Assembly (NCBI RefSeq): GCF_022538115.1
Contig: NZ_JAKZAL010000012.1
Coordinates: forward strand, 112,804-176,803
DNA: 64,000 bases
Reading direction: 5' to 3'
Source: Cognataquiflexum rubidum
GTDB taxonomy: Bacteria; Bacteroidota; Bacteroidia; Cytophagales; Cyclobacteriaceae
Part shown: positions 56,575 to 64,000 of the stretch, in pieces
How positions within the stretch are numbered: the stretch's first letter is position 1
How the letters are laid out: each line of letters starts with the position of its first letter
The notes under the pieces: generated by a model
Database searches by the model: none
Seen by the model: the letters and a program-made list of their open reading frames with translations, nothing else
Told to the model about the DNA's origin: nothing
Program-made: the position numbers and the translations under genes

Positions 56575-59500
56575 ATGAAAAAAATTAACACTACTGTAGC
56601 CTACTTGGCTATATTTTTCATTTGGTTTTTATTGGTATTCCCATCTAAAATCCAAGCTCAGAATCAACCTACTCTCTTAGATCTAAGGGGTTGCGGTAAT
56701 TCCTGTTCTTCAAATAACTTTACCATCAAGCAGGTTTATCTGAGTGATGCCTCAGGGGTTCCGTTGTCGAGTTCTTTTGCTACCTGTACTCCAGGAGTCC
56801 AGCAAACGGCCTACATATCTATTGTATACAATTCCAATTCAGGATCAAGCACCAGTAATACAAGATTATTTGCTGATTTATCGATCGGTGGCACTTCACA
56901 ATTTATAAACATTTGGTTGGGTAATCTACCATCTGCAAAATCAGGTGACAAAATAGTCACACTCAATCATTCATTTACTTGGACTTGCGGTGCTCAAGTA
57001 AAACTTTTGAAACCACTTTTAGCCTGGACCACTTCAGGCTCTGCAAATCTATTCTCAAGTTACCAATGCAATGATTATCCAAGTGCCCAATGTCAGTTTG
57101 GTGCGGACATTACTGTTGATGCTCCTTTGGCTGTACAGTTTGATTATACTGCCTGTACCCAAAACGGTTCGACAAGTGTAAAATTCATATCTACCACGAA
57201 TGGCGGTAGTGTCCCATACCGTTACAATTGGACTTTTGGCCCAAATGCCAATCCGTCAACTTCTACTTTGGCAGATCCAACCGTTACTTATTCTACAAAC
57301 GGTACTGCTACTTTGGTTGTCACCGATTCAAAGGGAGTTACCAACACTTTTACGAAAACCGTTACCCTACCGAGTGAATTGGCTATTTCTTCATCAGTAA
57401 GCCAGCCTTCTCCAGGGACTAACAATGGCTCTATTTCACTGACGGTCAATGGTGGAACAGGCACAAAAACAGTAACTTGGAATGATGGAACAACAGGATT
57501 AAATCGAACCAATTTACCTGCCGGAACATATATAGCTACTGTTACAGATGAATTTAATTGTCAAAAGACAGAAACTTTCATCCTGACATCGCCTCTACCA
57601 AATATCAGTCTCATTAAATCAGGTCTTTATGTAGACTCAAATGGAGACGGTGTCCAAAATGTTGGAGATAGGATTAATTACACATTCTTGGTTACCAATA
57701 CCGGGAATTTCCCACTTTCAAATGTAACGGTATCAGATCCCTCTATTACACTTAACGGATCTGCCTTTTCTTTAGCTGCAGGAGCTTCCAATAATACAGG
57801 TTTTACAGGGTTTTATGACTTAAAACAAGGAGACATAGATGCGGGATTTTTCACAAACAATGCATCAGTTTCTGCTTCCGCGGGCAATATTAATGTCTCA
57901 GCATCTGATTCTCATACTGAAACCCTTATCCAAGCCCCAAATTTATTGGTGACAAAAAACCAGATTGGTGGCCCTAATCCGGTTACCGCAGCCGGCCAAA
58001 AACTCGATTATGAAATTACTGTCACCAATACGGGAAATATCAGTGTTACAAATTTAACTACCACGGATTTTTTACCAGGTTCTTCTTCTGGAATTACCCT
58101 GACATCACCTGATGGAGATTTATCTGATCCCGGCGTTCTAAATGTGGGGGAAAAATGGGTTTACAATATTTCCTACATTGTAGCGCAAGAAGTTTTTGAT
58201 CTTGGAGACAATCTTGTAAATGTTGTAAATGTTACAAGCAATCAAGTCCCAGGGCCGGTTGTTGCTTCAGCAATCACCCCAGTAACCATCAATCCTGCCC
58301 TCTCCATCACCAAGACTGCCGCTGAGTCAACATTTGCCGCTTTCGTTGATGTATTGAACTACACCATTGTCGTGACCAACACGGGTAACGTGACTTTGAG
58401 CAATATTGCTGTGGGCGATCCTCTGACAGGATTGAATACAACAATCGCTTCTTTGGCTCCTGCAGCTTCGCAGTCAATCCCGACTTCTTATACTGTAACA
58501 CAGTCGGATATCGATGCAGGCAAGGTGGACAACACGGCTTCGGCTGTTGTCGGTGCTGTCAATGTCTCCGCTTCGGAGTCGGTTTCAGCAACACAAAGCC
58601 CTGCGCTTTCAATCACCAAGACTGCAACTGAGTCAAGCTTTGCCGCTGTAGGTGATATATTGAATTACACCATTGTCGTTACCAATACAGGTAACGTCAC
58701 CCTGAATAACATCTCGGTTTCTGATCCTTTGACAGGATTGAATACAACAATTGCTTCCTTGGCGCCTTTGGCTTCTGAGTCAATAGCTACTTCTTATACT
58801 GTAACACAGGCTGATATCGATGCCGGAAAAGTAGACAACACCGCTTCCGCTGCCGTCGGTTCAGTCAATGTCTCTGCTTCGGAATCTGTTTCAGCAACAC
58901 AAAGCCCAGCGCTTTCCATCACCAAAACAGCAACCGAGTCAAGCTTCGCTGCTGTCGGGGATGTTTTGAATTACACCATTGTGGTGACCAACACGGGTAA
59001 CGTCACCCTGAATAACATCTCGGTTTCTGATCCGCTGACAGGATTGAATACAACAATCGCTTCTTTGGCGCCTTTGGCCTCTGAGTCAATACCAACTTCT
59101 TATACCGTGACACAGGCTGATATCGATGCAGGCAAGGTCGACAACACAGCTTCTGCTGCAGTCGGTACTGTGAATGTTTCCGCATCGGAATCGGTAACTG
59201 CAACACAAACTCCTGCGCTTTCCATTACCAAGACAGCAACCGAGTCAAGCTTTGATGCTGTAGGTGACGTGCTGAACTACACCATTGTGGTGACCAATAC
59301 AGGTAACGTGACTTTAAGCAATGTTGCTGTAAGCGATCCTCTGACAGGTTTGAATACCGCAATTGCTTCCTTGGCGCCTTTGGCTTCGCAGTCAATCCCG
59401 ACTTCTTATACCGTGACACAGGCAGATATCGATGCAGGTAAAGTCGACAACACCGCTTCCGCCGCTGTCGGCGCTGTCAATGTATCGGCTTCGGAGTCGG

Positions 59501-62500
59501 TAACCGCAACCCAAAGCCCTGCGCTTTCCATCACCAAAACAGCAACCGAGTCAAGCTTTGCGGCTGTCGGAGATGTATTGAATTATAACATTATCGTGAC
59601 CAACACGGGTAACGTGACTTTGAGCAATATTGCTGTAAACGATCCATTGACAGGATTGAGCACTTCTATTCCAAGTCTTGCCCCTGGATCAAGTGAATCC
59701 ATTCCGACTTCTTATACAATCACTCAAAGTGATATTGATGCAGGTAAAGTCGACAATACCGCTTCGGCTGCTGTCGGTACTGTGAATGTTTCCGCTTCGG
59801 AATCTGTAACCGCAACACAAAGCCCTGCCCTATCCATTACCAAAACAGCAACCGAGTCAACCTTTGCCGCTGTCGGGGATGTATTGAATTACAGCATTGT
59901 CGTGACCAATACAGGAAACGTGACTTTGAATAATATCTCGGTTTCTGATCCTTTGACAGGATTGAATACTTCTATTCCAAGTCTTGCGCCTGGATCAAGT
60001 GAGTCAATAACGACTTCTTATACAATCACTCAGGCTGATATCGATGCAGGCAAGGTGGACAACATAGCTTCCGCTGCTGTCGGTGCAGTCAATGTCTCTG
60101 CTTCGGAATCTGTTTCTGCTACACAAAGCCCTGCGCTTTCCATCAGCAAAACAGCAACCGAGTCAACCTTTGCTGCTGTCGGGGATGTATTGAACTACAC
60201 CATTGTCGTGACCAACACGGGTAACGTGACTTTGAGCAATATTGCTGTAAACGATCCATTGACTGGATTGAATACAATAATCGCTTCTTTGGCTCCCGCT
60301 GCTTCTGAGTCAATCCCGACTTCTTATACAATAACGCAGGCTGATATCGATGCCGGAAAAGTAGACAACATAGCTTCCGCTGCTGTGGGTGCTGTGAATG
60401 TTTCTGCTTCCGAGTCGGTAACTGCAACTCAAAGCCCTGCGCTTTCCATTACCAAAACAGCAACCGAATCAACCTTTGACGCTGTGGGCGATGTATTGAA
60501 CTACACCATTGTCGTGACCAATATCGGAAACGTGACTTTGAGCAATGTTGCTGTAAGCGATCCTTTGACGGGTCTCAATACAACAATTGCTTCTTTGGCG
60601 CCTTTGGCTTCGCAGTCAATACCGACTTCTTATACCGTGACGCAGGCTGACCTCGATGCAGGAAAAGTCGACAACACCGCTTCCGCTGCCGTCGGTTCAG
60701 TCAATGTCTCTGCTTCGGAATCTGTTTCCGCTACACAGAGCCCTGCCCTTTCCATCACCAAGACAGCAACCGAGTCAAGCTTCGCCGCTGTCGGGGATGT
60801 ATTGAATTACACCATTGTGGTAACCAATACGGGTAATGTGACTTTGAGCAATATCTCGGTTTCTGATCCTTTGACAGGATTGAATACAACAATCGCTTCT
60901 TTGGCGCCTTTGGCTTCTGAGTCAATTGTTACTTCTTATACTATTACTCAAAGTGACATTGATGCCGGAAAAGTCGACAACATAGCTTCCGCTGCTGTGG
61001 GTGCAGTGAATGTTTCTGCTTCCGAGTCGGTAACTGCAACACAGAGCCCTGCGCTTTCCATCACCAAAACAGCTACTGAGTTAACCTTTGCAGCCGTCGG
61101 TGATGTATTGAACTATACCATTGTCGTGACCAATACCGGGAACGTGACTTTGAGCAATGTTGCTGTAAGCGATCCTCTGACGGGATTGAACACTTCTATT
61201 CCAAGTCTTGCGCCTGGATCAAGTGAATCCATTCCGACTTCTTATACAATCACTCAAAGTGATATTGATGCAGGAAAAGTCGACAATACCGCTTCCGCTG
61301 CTGTCGGTGCAGTGAATGTCTCTGCTTCGGAATCTGTAACTGCAACGCAAAGCCCTGCACTTTCCATCACCAAAACAGCAACCGAGTCAACCTTTGCCGC
61401 TGTCGGGGATGTATTGAATTACACCATTGTCGTGACCAATACAGGTAACGTGACTTTGAGCAATATCTCGGTTTCTGATCCTTTGACAGGTTTGAATACA
61501 ACTATCGCTTCCTTGGCGCCTTTGGCCTCTGAGTCAATCCCGACTTCTTATACGGTGACGCAGGCTGATATCGATGCAGGCAAGGTGGACAATACCGCTT
61601 CCGCTGCTGTCGGTTCAGTGAATGTTATAGCTTCCGAGTCGGTAACTGCAACTCAAAGCCCTGCCCTTTCTATCACCAAAACAGCAACTGAGTCAACCTT
61701 TGACGCTGTCGGGGATGTGTTGAACTATACCATTATCGTGACCAATACAGGTAATGTGACTTTGAATAATATCTCGGTTTCTGATCCTTTGACCGGATTG
61801 AATACTTCTATTCCAAGTCTTGCGCCTGGATCAAGTGAATCCATTCCGACTTCTTATACAATCACTCAAAGTGACATCGATGCAGGAAAAGTCAATAACA
61901 CCGCTTCGGCTGCTTTTGGTGCTGTCAATGTATCGGCTTCGGAGTCGGTGACTGCAACACAAAGACCTGCACTATCCATCACCAAAACAGCTACTGAAAA
62001 CACCTTTACCGCTGTCGGGGATGTATTGAACTATACCATTGTCGTGACCAATACTGGTAACGTGACTTTGAGCAATGTTGCTGTAAGCGATCCTTTGACA
62101 GGTCTCAATACAACAATAGCTTCTTTGGCGCCTTCAGCTTCTGAGTCAATAACCACTTCTTATACAATCACTCAAAGTGATATTGATGCAGGAAAAGTGG
62201 ACAATACCGCTTCCGCTGCGGTTGGTTCAGTGAATGTATCGGCTTCGGAGTCGGTGACTGCTACACAAAGCCCTTCACTATCCATCACCAAAACAGCTAC
62301 TGAAAACACCTTTACCGCTGTCGGGGATGTATTGAACTATACCATTGTCGTGACCAATACTGGTAACGTGACTTTGAGCAATGTATCGGTTACTGATCCT
62401 CTGACAGGTTTGAATACAACAATCGCTTCTTTGGCGCCTTTGGCTTCGCAGTCAATCCCGACTTCTTATACCGTGACACAGGCTGATATCGATGCAGGAA

Positions 62501-64000
62501 AAGTTGACAATACCGCTTCCGCTGCCGTTGGTTCAGTGAATGTTACAGCTTCCGAGTCCGTAACTGCAACTCAAACTCCTGCCCTTTCCATCACCAAAAC
62601 AGCTACAGAATCAACCTTTGCCGCTGTCGGTGATGTATTGAATTACACCATTGTCGTGACCAACACGGGTAACGTGACTTTGAGCAATGTTGCTGTAAGC
62701 GATCCATTGACAGGCCTCAATACAACAATTGCTTCCTTGGTGCCTTTGGCTTCTGAGTCAATCCCTACTTCTTATACCGTGACGCAGGCTGACATCGATG
62801 CAGGAAAAGTAGACAATACTGCTTCGGCTGCTGTCGGTACTGTGAATGTTTCCGCTTCGGAATCTGTAACCGCAACACAAACTCCTGCACTTTCCATCAC
62901 AAAAACAGCGACTGAGAATACCTTTGCCGCTGTAGGGGATGTATTGAACTATACCATTGTCGTGACCAACACAGGTAACGTCACCCTGAATAATATCTCG
63001 GTTTCGGATCCTTTAACCGGATTGAATACTTCTGTTCCAAGTCTTGCGCCAGGATCAAGTGAATCCATTCCGACCTCTTATACAATCACGCAGACGGATA
63101 TCGATGCAGGCAAGGTGGACAACACTGCTTCCGCTGCTGTCGGTGCATTGAATGTCTCAGCTTCGGAATCAGTTTCTGCAACACAAAGCCCTGCGCTTTC
63201 CATCACCAAGACTGCCGCTGAGTCAACCTTTGCCGCTGTCGGGGATGTATTGAATTACACCATTGTTGTGACCAACACTGGAAACGTCACCTTGAATAAC
63301 ATATCGGTTTCTGATCCTTTGACAGGTTTGAATACAACAATCGCTTCTTTGGCGCCTTTGGCTTCTGAGTCAATCCCGACTTCTTATACAATCACTCAAA
63401 GTGATATTGATGCAGGTAAAGTAGACAATACCGCATCCGCAGCTGTCGGTGCTGTCAATGTCTCTGCTTCGGAGTCTGTTTCTGCAAAACAGAACCCTGC
63501 GCTTTCCATCACCAAAACGGCAACCGAATCAACCTTTGCCGCTGTCGGGGATGTATTGAACTACACCATTGTCGTGACCAACACGGGTAACGTGACTTTG
63601 AGCAATGTTGCTGTGACGGATCCATTGACAGGTCTGAACACTTCTGTTCCAAGTCTTGCGCCTGGATCAAGTGAATCCATTCCGACTTCTTATACCGTCA
63701 CACAGGCCGATATCGATGCCGGAAAAGTAGACAATACCGCTTCCGCTGCTGTTGGCGCTGTCAATGTATCGGCTTCCGAATCGGTAACTGCAACGCAAAG
63801 CCCTGCTCTTTCCATTACCAAAACAGCAACCGAGTCAAGCTTTGCCGCTGTAGGCGATATATTGAACTACACCATTGTTGTGACCAATACAGGTAATGTG
63901 ACTTTGAGCAATATTGCTGTAAGCGATCCTTTGACTGGATTGAATACAACAATCGCTTCTTTGGCGCCTTTGGCCTCGCAGTCAATCCCGACTTCTTATA
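56575..64000 (+). CDS. Giant repeat-rich surface protein, SprB-like adhesin candidate (3' end outside window)
   Basis: One frame runs from ATG 56575 to the right edge without a stop: at least 2475 residues. Signal peptide is residues 1-28 (ending IQA|Q). Residues 29-186 are Cys-containing and beta-rich with no clear family. About 187-268 is PKD-like, and 269-342 a SprB repeat (NNGSISLTVNGGTGTKTVTW, then LPAGTYIATVTDEFNCQ). Residues 343-455 and 456-574 are diverged DUF11-like domains. From 575 a tandem array of 102-residue DUF11/B_ant-type domains begins. The repeats lack Cys and are rich in Thr, Ser, Val, Asp. With PorP/SprF upstream, T9SS export and a C-terminal sorting domain beyond the window are expected but not seen. 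Confidence 0.93.
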   Translation, partial: MKKINTTVAYLAIFFIWFLLVFPSKIQAQNQPTLLDLRGCGNSCSSNNFTIKQVYLSDASGVPLSSSFATCTPGVQQTAYISIVYNSNSGSSTSNTRLFADLSIGGTSQFINIWLGNLPSAKSGDKIVTLNHSFTWTCGAQVKLLKPLLAWTTSGSANLFSSYQCNDYPSAQCQFGADITVDAPLAVQFDYTACTQNGSTSVKFISTTNGGSVPYRYNWTFGPNANPSTSTLADPTVTYSTNGTATLVVTDSKGVTNTFTKTVTLPSELAISSSVSQPSPGTNNGSISLTVNGGTGTKTVTWNDGTTGLNRTNLPAGTYIATVTDEFNCQKTETFILTSPLPNISLIKSGLYVDSNGDGVQNVGDRINYTFLVTNTGNFPLSNVTVSDPSITLNGSAFSLAAGASNNTGFTGFYDLKQGDIDAGFFTNNASVSASAGNINVSASDSHTETLIQAPNLLVTKNQIGGPNPVTAAGQKLDYEITVTNTGNISVTNLTTTDFLPGSSSGITLTSPDGDLSDPGVLNVGEKWVYNISYIVAQEVFDLGDNLVNVVNVTSNQVPGPVVASAITPVTINPALSITKTAAESTFAAFVDVLNYTIVVTNTGNVTLSNIAVGDPLTGLNTTIASLAPAASQSIPTSYTVTQSDIDAGKVDNTASAVVGAVNVSASESVSATQSPALSITKTATESSFAAVGDILNYTIVVTNTGNVTLNNISVSDPLTGLNTTIASLAPLASESIATSYTVTQADIDAGKVDNTASAAVGSVNVSASESVSATQSPALSITKTATESSFAAVGDVLNYTIVVTNTGNVTLNNISVSDPLTGLNTTIASLAPLASESIPTSYTVTQADIDAGKVDNTASAAVGTVNVSASESVTATQTPALSITKTATESSFDAVGDVLNYTIVVTNTGNVTLSNVAVSDPLTGLNTAIASLAPLASQSIPTSYTVTQADIDAGKVDNTASAAVGAVNVSASESVTATQSPALSITKTATESSFAAVGDVLNYNIIVTNTGNVTLSNIAVNDPLTGLSTSIPSLAPGSSESIPTSYTITQSDIDAGKVDNTASAAVGTVNVSASESVTATQSPALSITKTATESTFAAVGDVLNYSIVVTNTGNVTLNNISVSDPLTGLNTSIPSLAPGSSESITTSYTITQADIDAGKVDNIASAAVGAVNVSASESVSATQSPALSISKTATESTFAAVGDVLNYTIVVTNTGNVTLSNIAVNDPLTGLNTIIASLAPAASESIPTSYTITQADIDAGKVDNIASAAVGAVNVSASESVTATQSPALSITKTATESTFDAVGDVLNYTIVVTNIGNVTLSNVAVSDPLTGLNTTIASLAPLASQSIPTSYTVTQADLDAGKVDNTASAAVGSVNVSASESVSATQSPALSITKTATESSFAAVGDVLNYTIVVTNTGNVTLSNISVSDPLTGLNTTIASLAPLASESIVTSYTITQSDIDAGKVDNIASAAVGAVNVSASESVTATQSPALSITKTATELTFAAVGDVLNYTIVVTNTGNVTLSNVAVSDPLTGLNTSIPSLAPGSSESIPTSYTITQSDIDAGKVDNTASAAVGAVNVSASESVTATQSPALSITKTATESTFAAVGDVLNYTIVVTNTGNVTLSNISVSDPLTGLNTTIASLAPLASESIPTSYTVTQADIDAGKVDNTASAAVGSVNVIASESVTATQSPALSITKTATESTFDAVGDVLNYTIIVTNTGNVTLNNISVSDPLTGLNTSIPSLAPGSSESIPTSYTITQSDIDAGKVNNTASAAFGAVNVSASESVTATQRPALSITKTATENTFTAVGDVLNYTIVVTNTGNVTLSNVAVSDPLTGLNTTIASLAPSASESITTSYTITQSDIDAGKVDNTASAAVGSVNVSASESVTATQSPSLSITKTATENTFTAVGDVLNYTIVVTNTGNVTLSNVSVTDPLTGLNTTIASLAPLASQSIPTSYTVTQADIDAGKVDNTASAAVGSVNVTASESVTATQTPALSITKTATESTFAAVGDVLNYTIVVTNTGNVTLSNVAVSDPLTGLNTTIASLVPLASESIPTSYTVTQADIDAGKVDNTASAAVGTVNVSASESVTATQTPALSITKTATENTFAAVGDVLNYTIVVTNTGNVTLNNISVSDPLTGLNTSVPSLAPGSSESIPTSYTITQTDIDAGKVDNTASAAVGALNVSASESVSATQSPALSITKTAAESTFAAVGDVLNYTIVVTNTGNVTLNNISVSDPLTGLNTTIASLAPLASESIPTSYTITQSDIDAGKVDNTASAAVGAVNVSASESVSAKQNPALSITKTATESTFAAVGDVLNYTIVVTNTGNVTLSNVAVTDPLTGLNTSVPSLAPGSSESIPTSYTVTQADIDAGKVDNTASAAVGAVNVSASESVTATQSPALSITKTATESSFAAVGDILNYTIVVTNTGNVTLSNIAVSDPLTGLNTTIASLAPLASQSIPTSY
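58297..64000 (+). repeat. Tandem 306-bp coding repeat array (18 full units plus a partial nineteenth)
   Basis: Unit starts, taken at the codon for Ala/Ser in ALSITKT, fall at 58297 and then every 306 bp (58603, 58909, 59215 ... 63499, 63805). All spacings I checked are exactly 306; no unit has an insertion or deletion. Each unit encodes 102 residues: ALSITKTATES near the start, VGDVLNYTIVVTNTGNVTL, SDPLTGLNT, SYTVTQADIDAGKVDN and NVSASESVTATQSP at the end. The array continues beyond the window. Confidence 0.97.

Noticed and set aside
57288..60427. Minus-strand open frames of 64-94 codons recurring along the repeat array (57288, 58307, 59003, 59225, 60143)
   Set aside because: They are mirror frames of the repeats, reappear at repeat spacing and have odd compositions. 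The long plus-strand frame fully explains the region.
58297..64000. CRISPR-like or satellite interpretation of the tandem repeats
   Set aside because: Units are 306 bp, contiguous, in frame and encode a domain; there are no short direct repeats with unique spacers.

Overview
The window looks like chromosomal DNA of a Bacteroidota bacterium, most likely a Cyclobacteriaceae-type (Cytophagales) aquatic species. The evidence is gene content: type IX secretion (T9SS) sorting domains, a PorP/SprF protein, a SprB-type repeat, a glycine-lipid acyltransferase pair, RibBA, a Blh/rhodopsin cluster, and AT-rich DNA with few Shine-Dalgarno sequences. The species assignment is inference. I saw no rRNA, tRNA, CRISPR array or transposase.

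Layout. 0-5 kb: a gene tail, then a minus-strand fatty-acid/alcohol block (GMC oxidoreductase, acyl-CoA synthetase, LCAD-type acyl-CoA dehydrogenase). 5-10 kb: two small membrane proteins, a secreted M28 peptidase, and a translationally coupled pair (kinase of the APH/methylthioribose-kinase fold plus an ADP-ribosylglycohydrolase-fold lipoprotein). 10-15 kb: an accessory pocket with a DUF6364/PIN toxin-antitoxin pair, a polysaccharide deacetylase and a hipBA module; hipBA is flanked by two copies of the 3' end of a small secreted-protein gene. 15-28 kb: thioesterase, a deacylase overlapping a GCS2-CBS ligase, SBF transporter, acyltransferase, HPPD, phosphosugar mutase, a lipoprotein, a second deacylase, MurB and dCMP deaminase. 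28-34 kb: polyphosphate genes (DUF202, ppx, ppk1) and gyrB. 34-37 kb: proteorhodopsin, lycopene cyclase crtY and the retinal-forming dioxygenase blh, a compact phototrophy cassette. 37-46.5 kb: CoA-binding protein, glsB/glsA-like acyltransferases, SDR, surE, ribBA, dnaG, and Mrp/NifU iron-sulfur genes. 46.5-56 kb: surface and secretion genes (M43 metalloprotease and a second protein with T9SS type A tails, PASTA protein, rhodanese, M28 peptidase, PorP/SprF).

56.6 kb to the right edge: one uninterrupted reading frame of at least 2475 codons that leaves the window. It encodes a signal peptide, a PKD-like region, a SprB-type repeat, two diverged DUF11-like domains, and then a tandem array with an exact 306-bp (102-residue) period: 18 complete units plus part of a nineteenth. 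Units differ by mosaic combinations of short sequence blocks but never in length. With the PorP/SprF gene immediately upstream, this is best read as a giant T9SS-exported surface adhesin.

Most notable observations: the length-invariant mosaic repeat array; a proton-pumping rhodopsin carrying the glycine that opens a carotenoid-antenna fenestration; a hipBA cassette bounded by a duplicated gene tail; and an amide-ligase/deacylase pair fused to CBS sensors.
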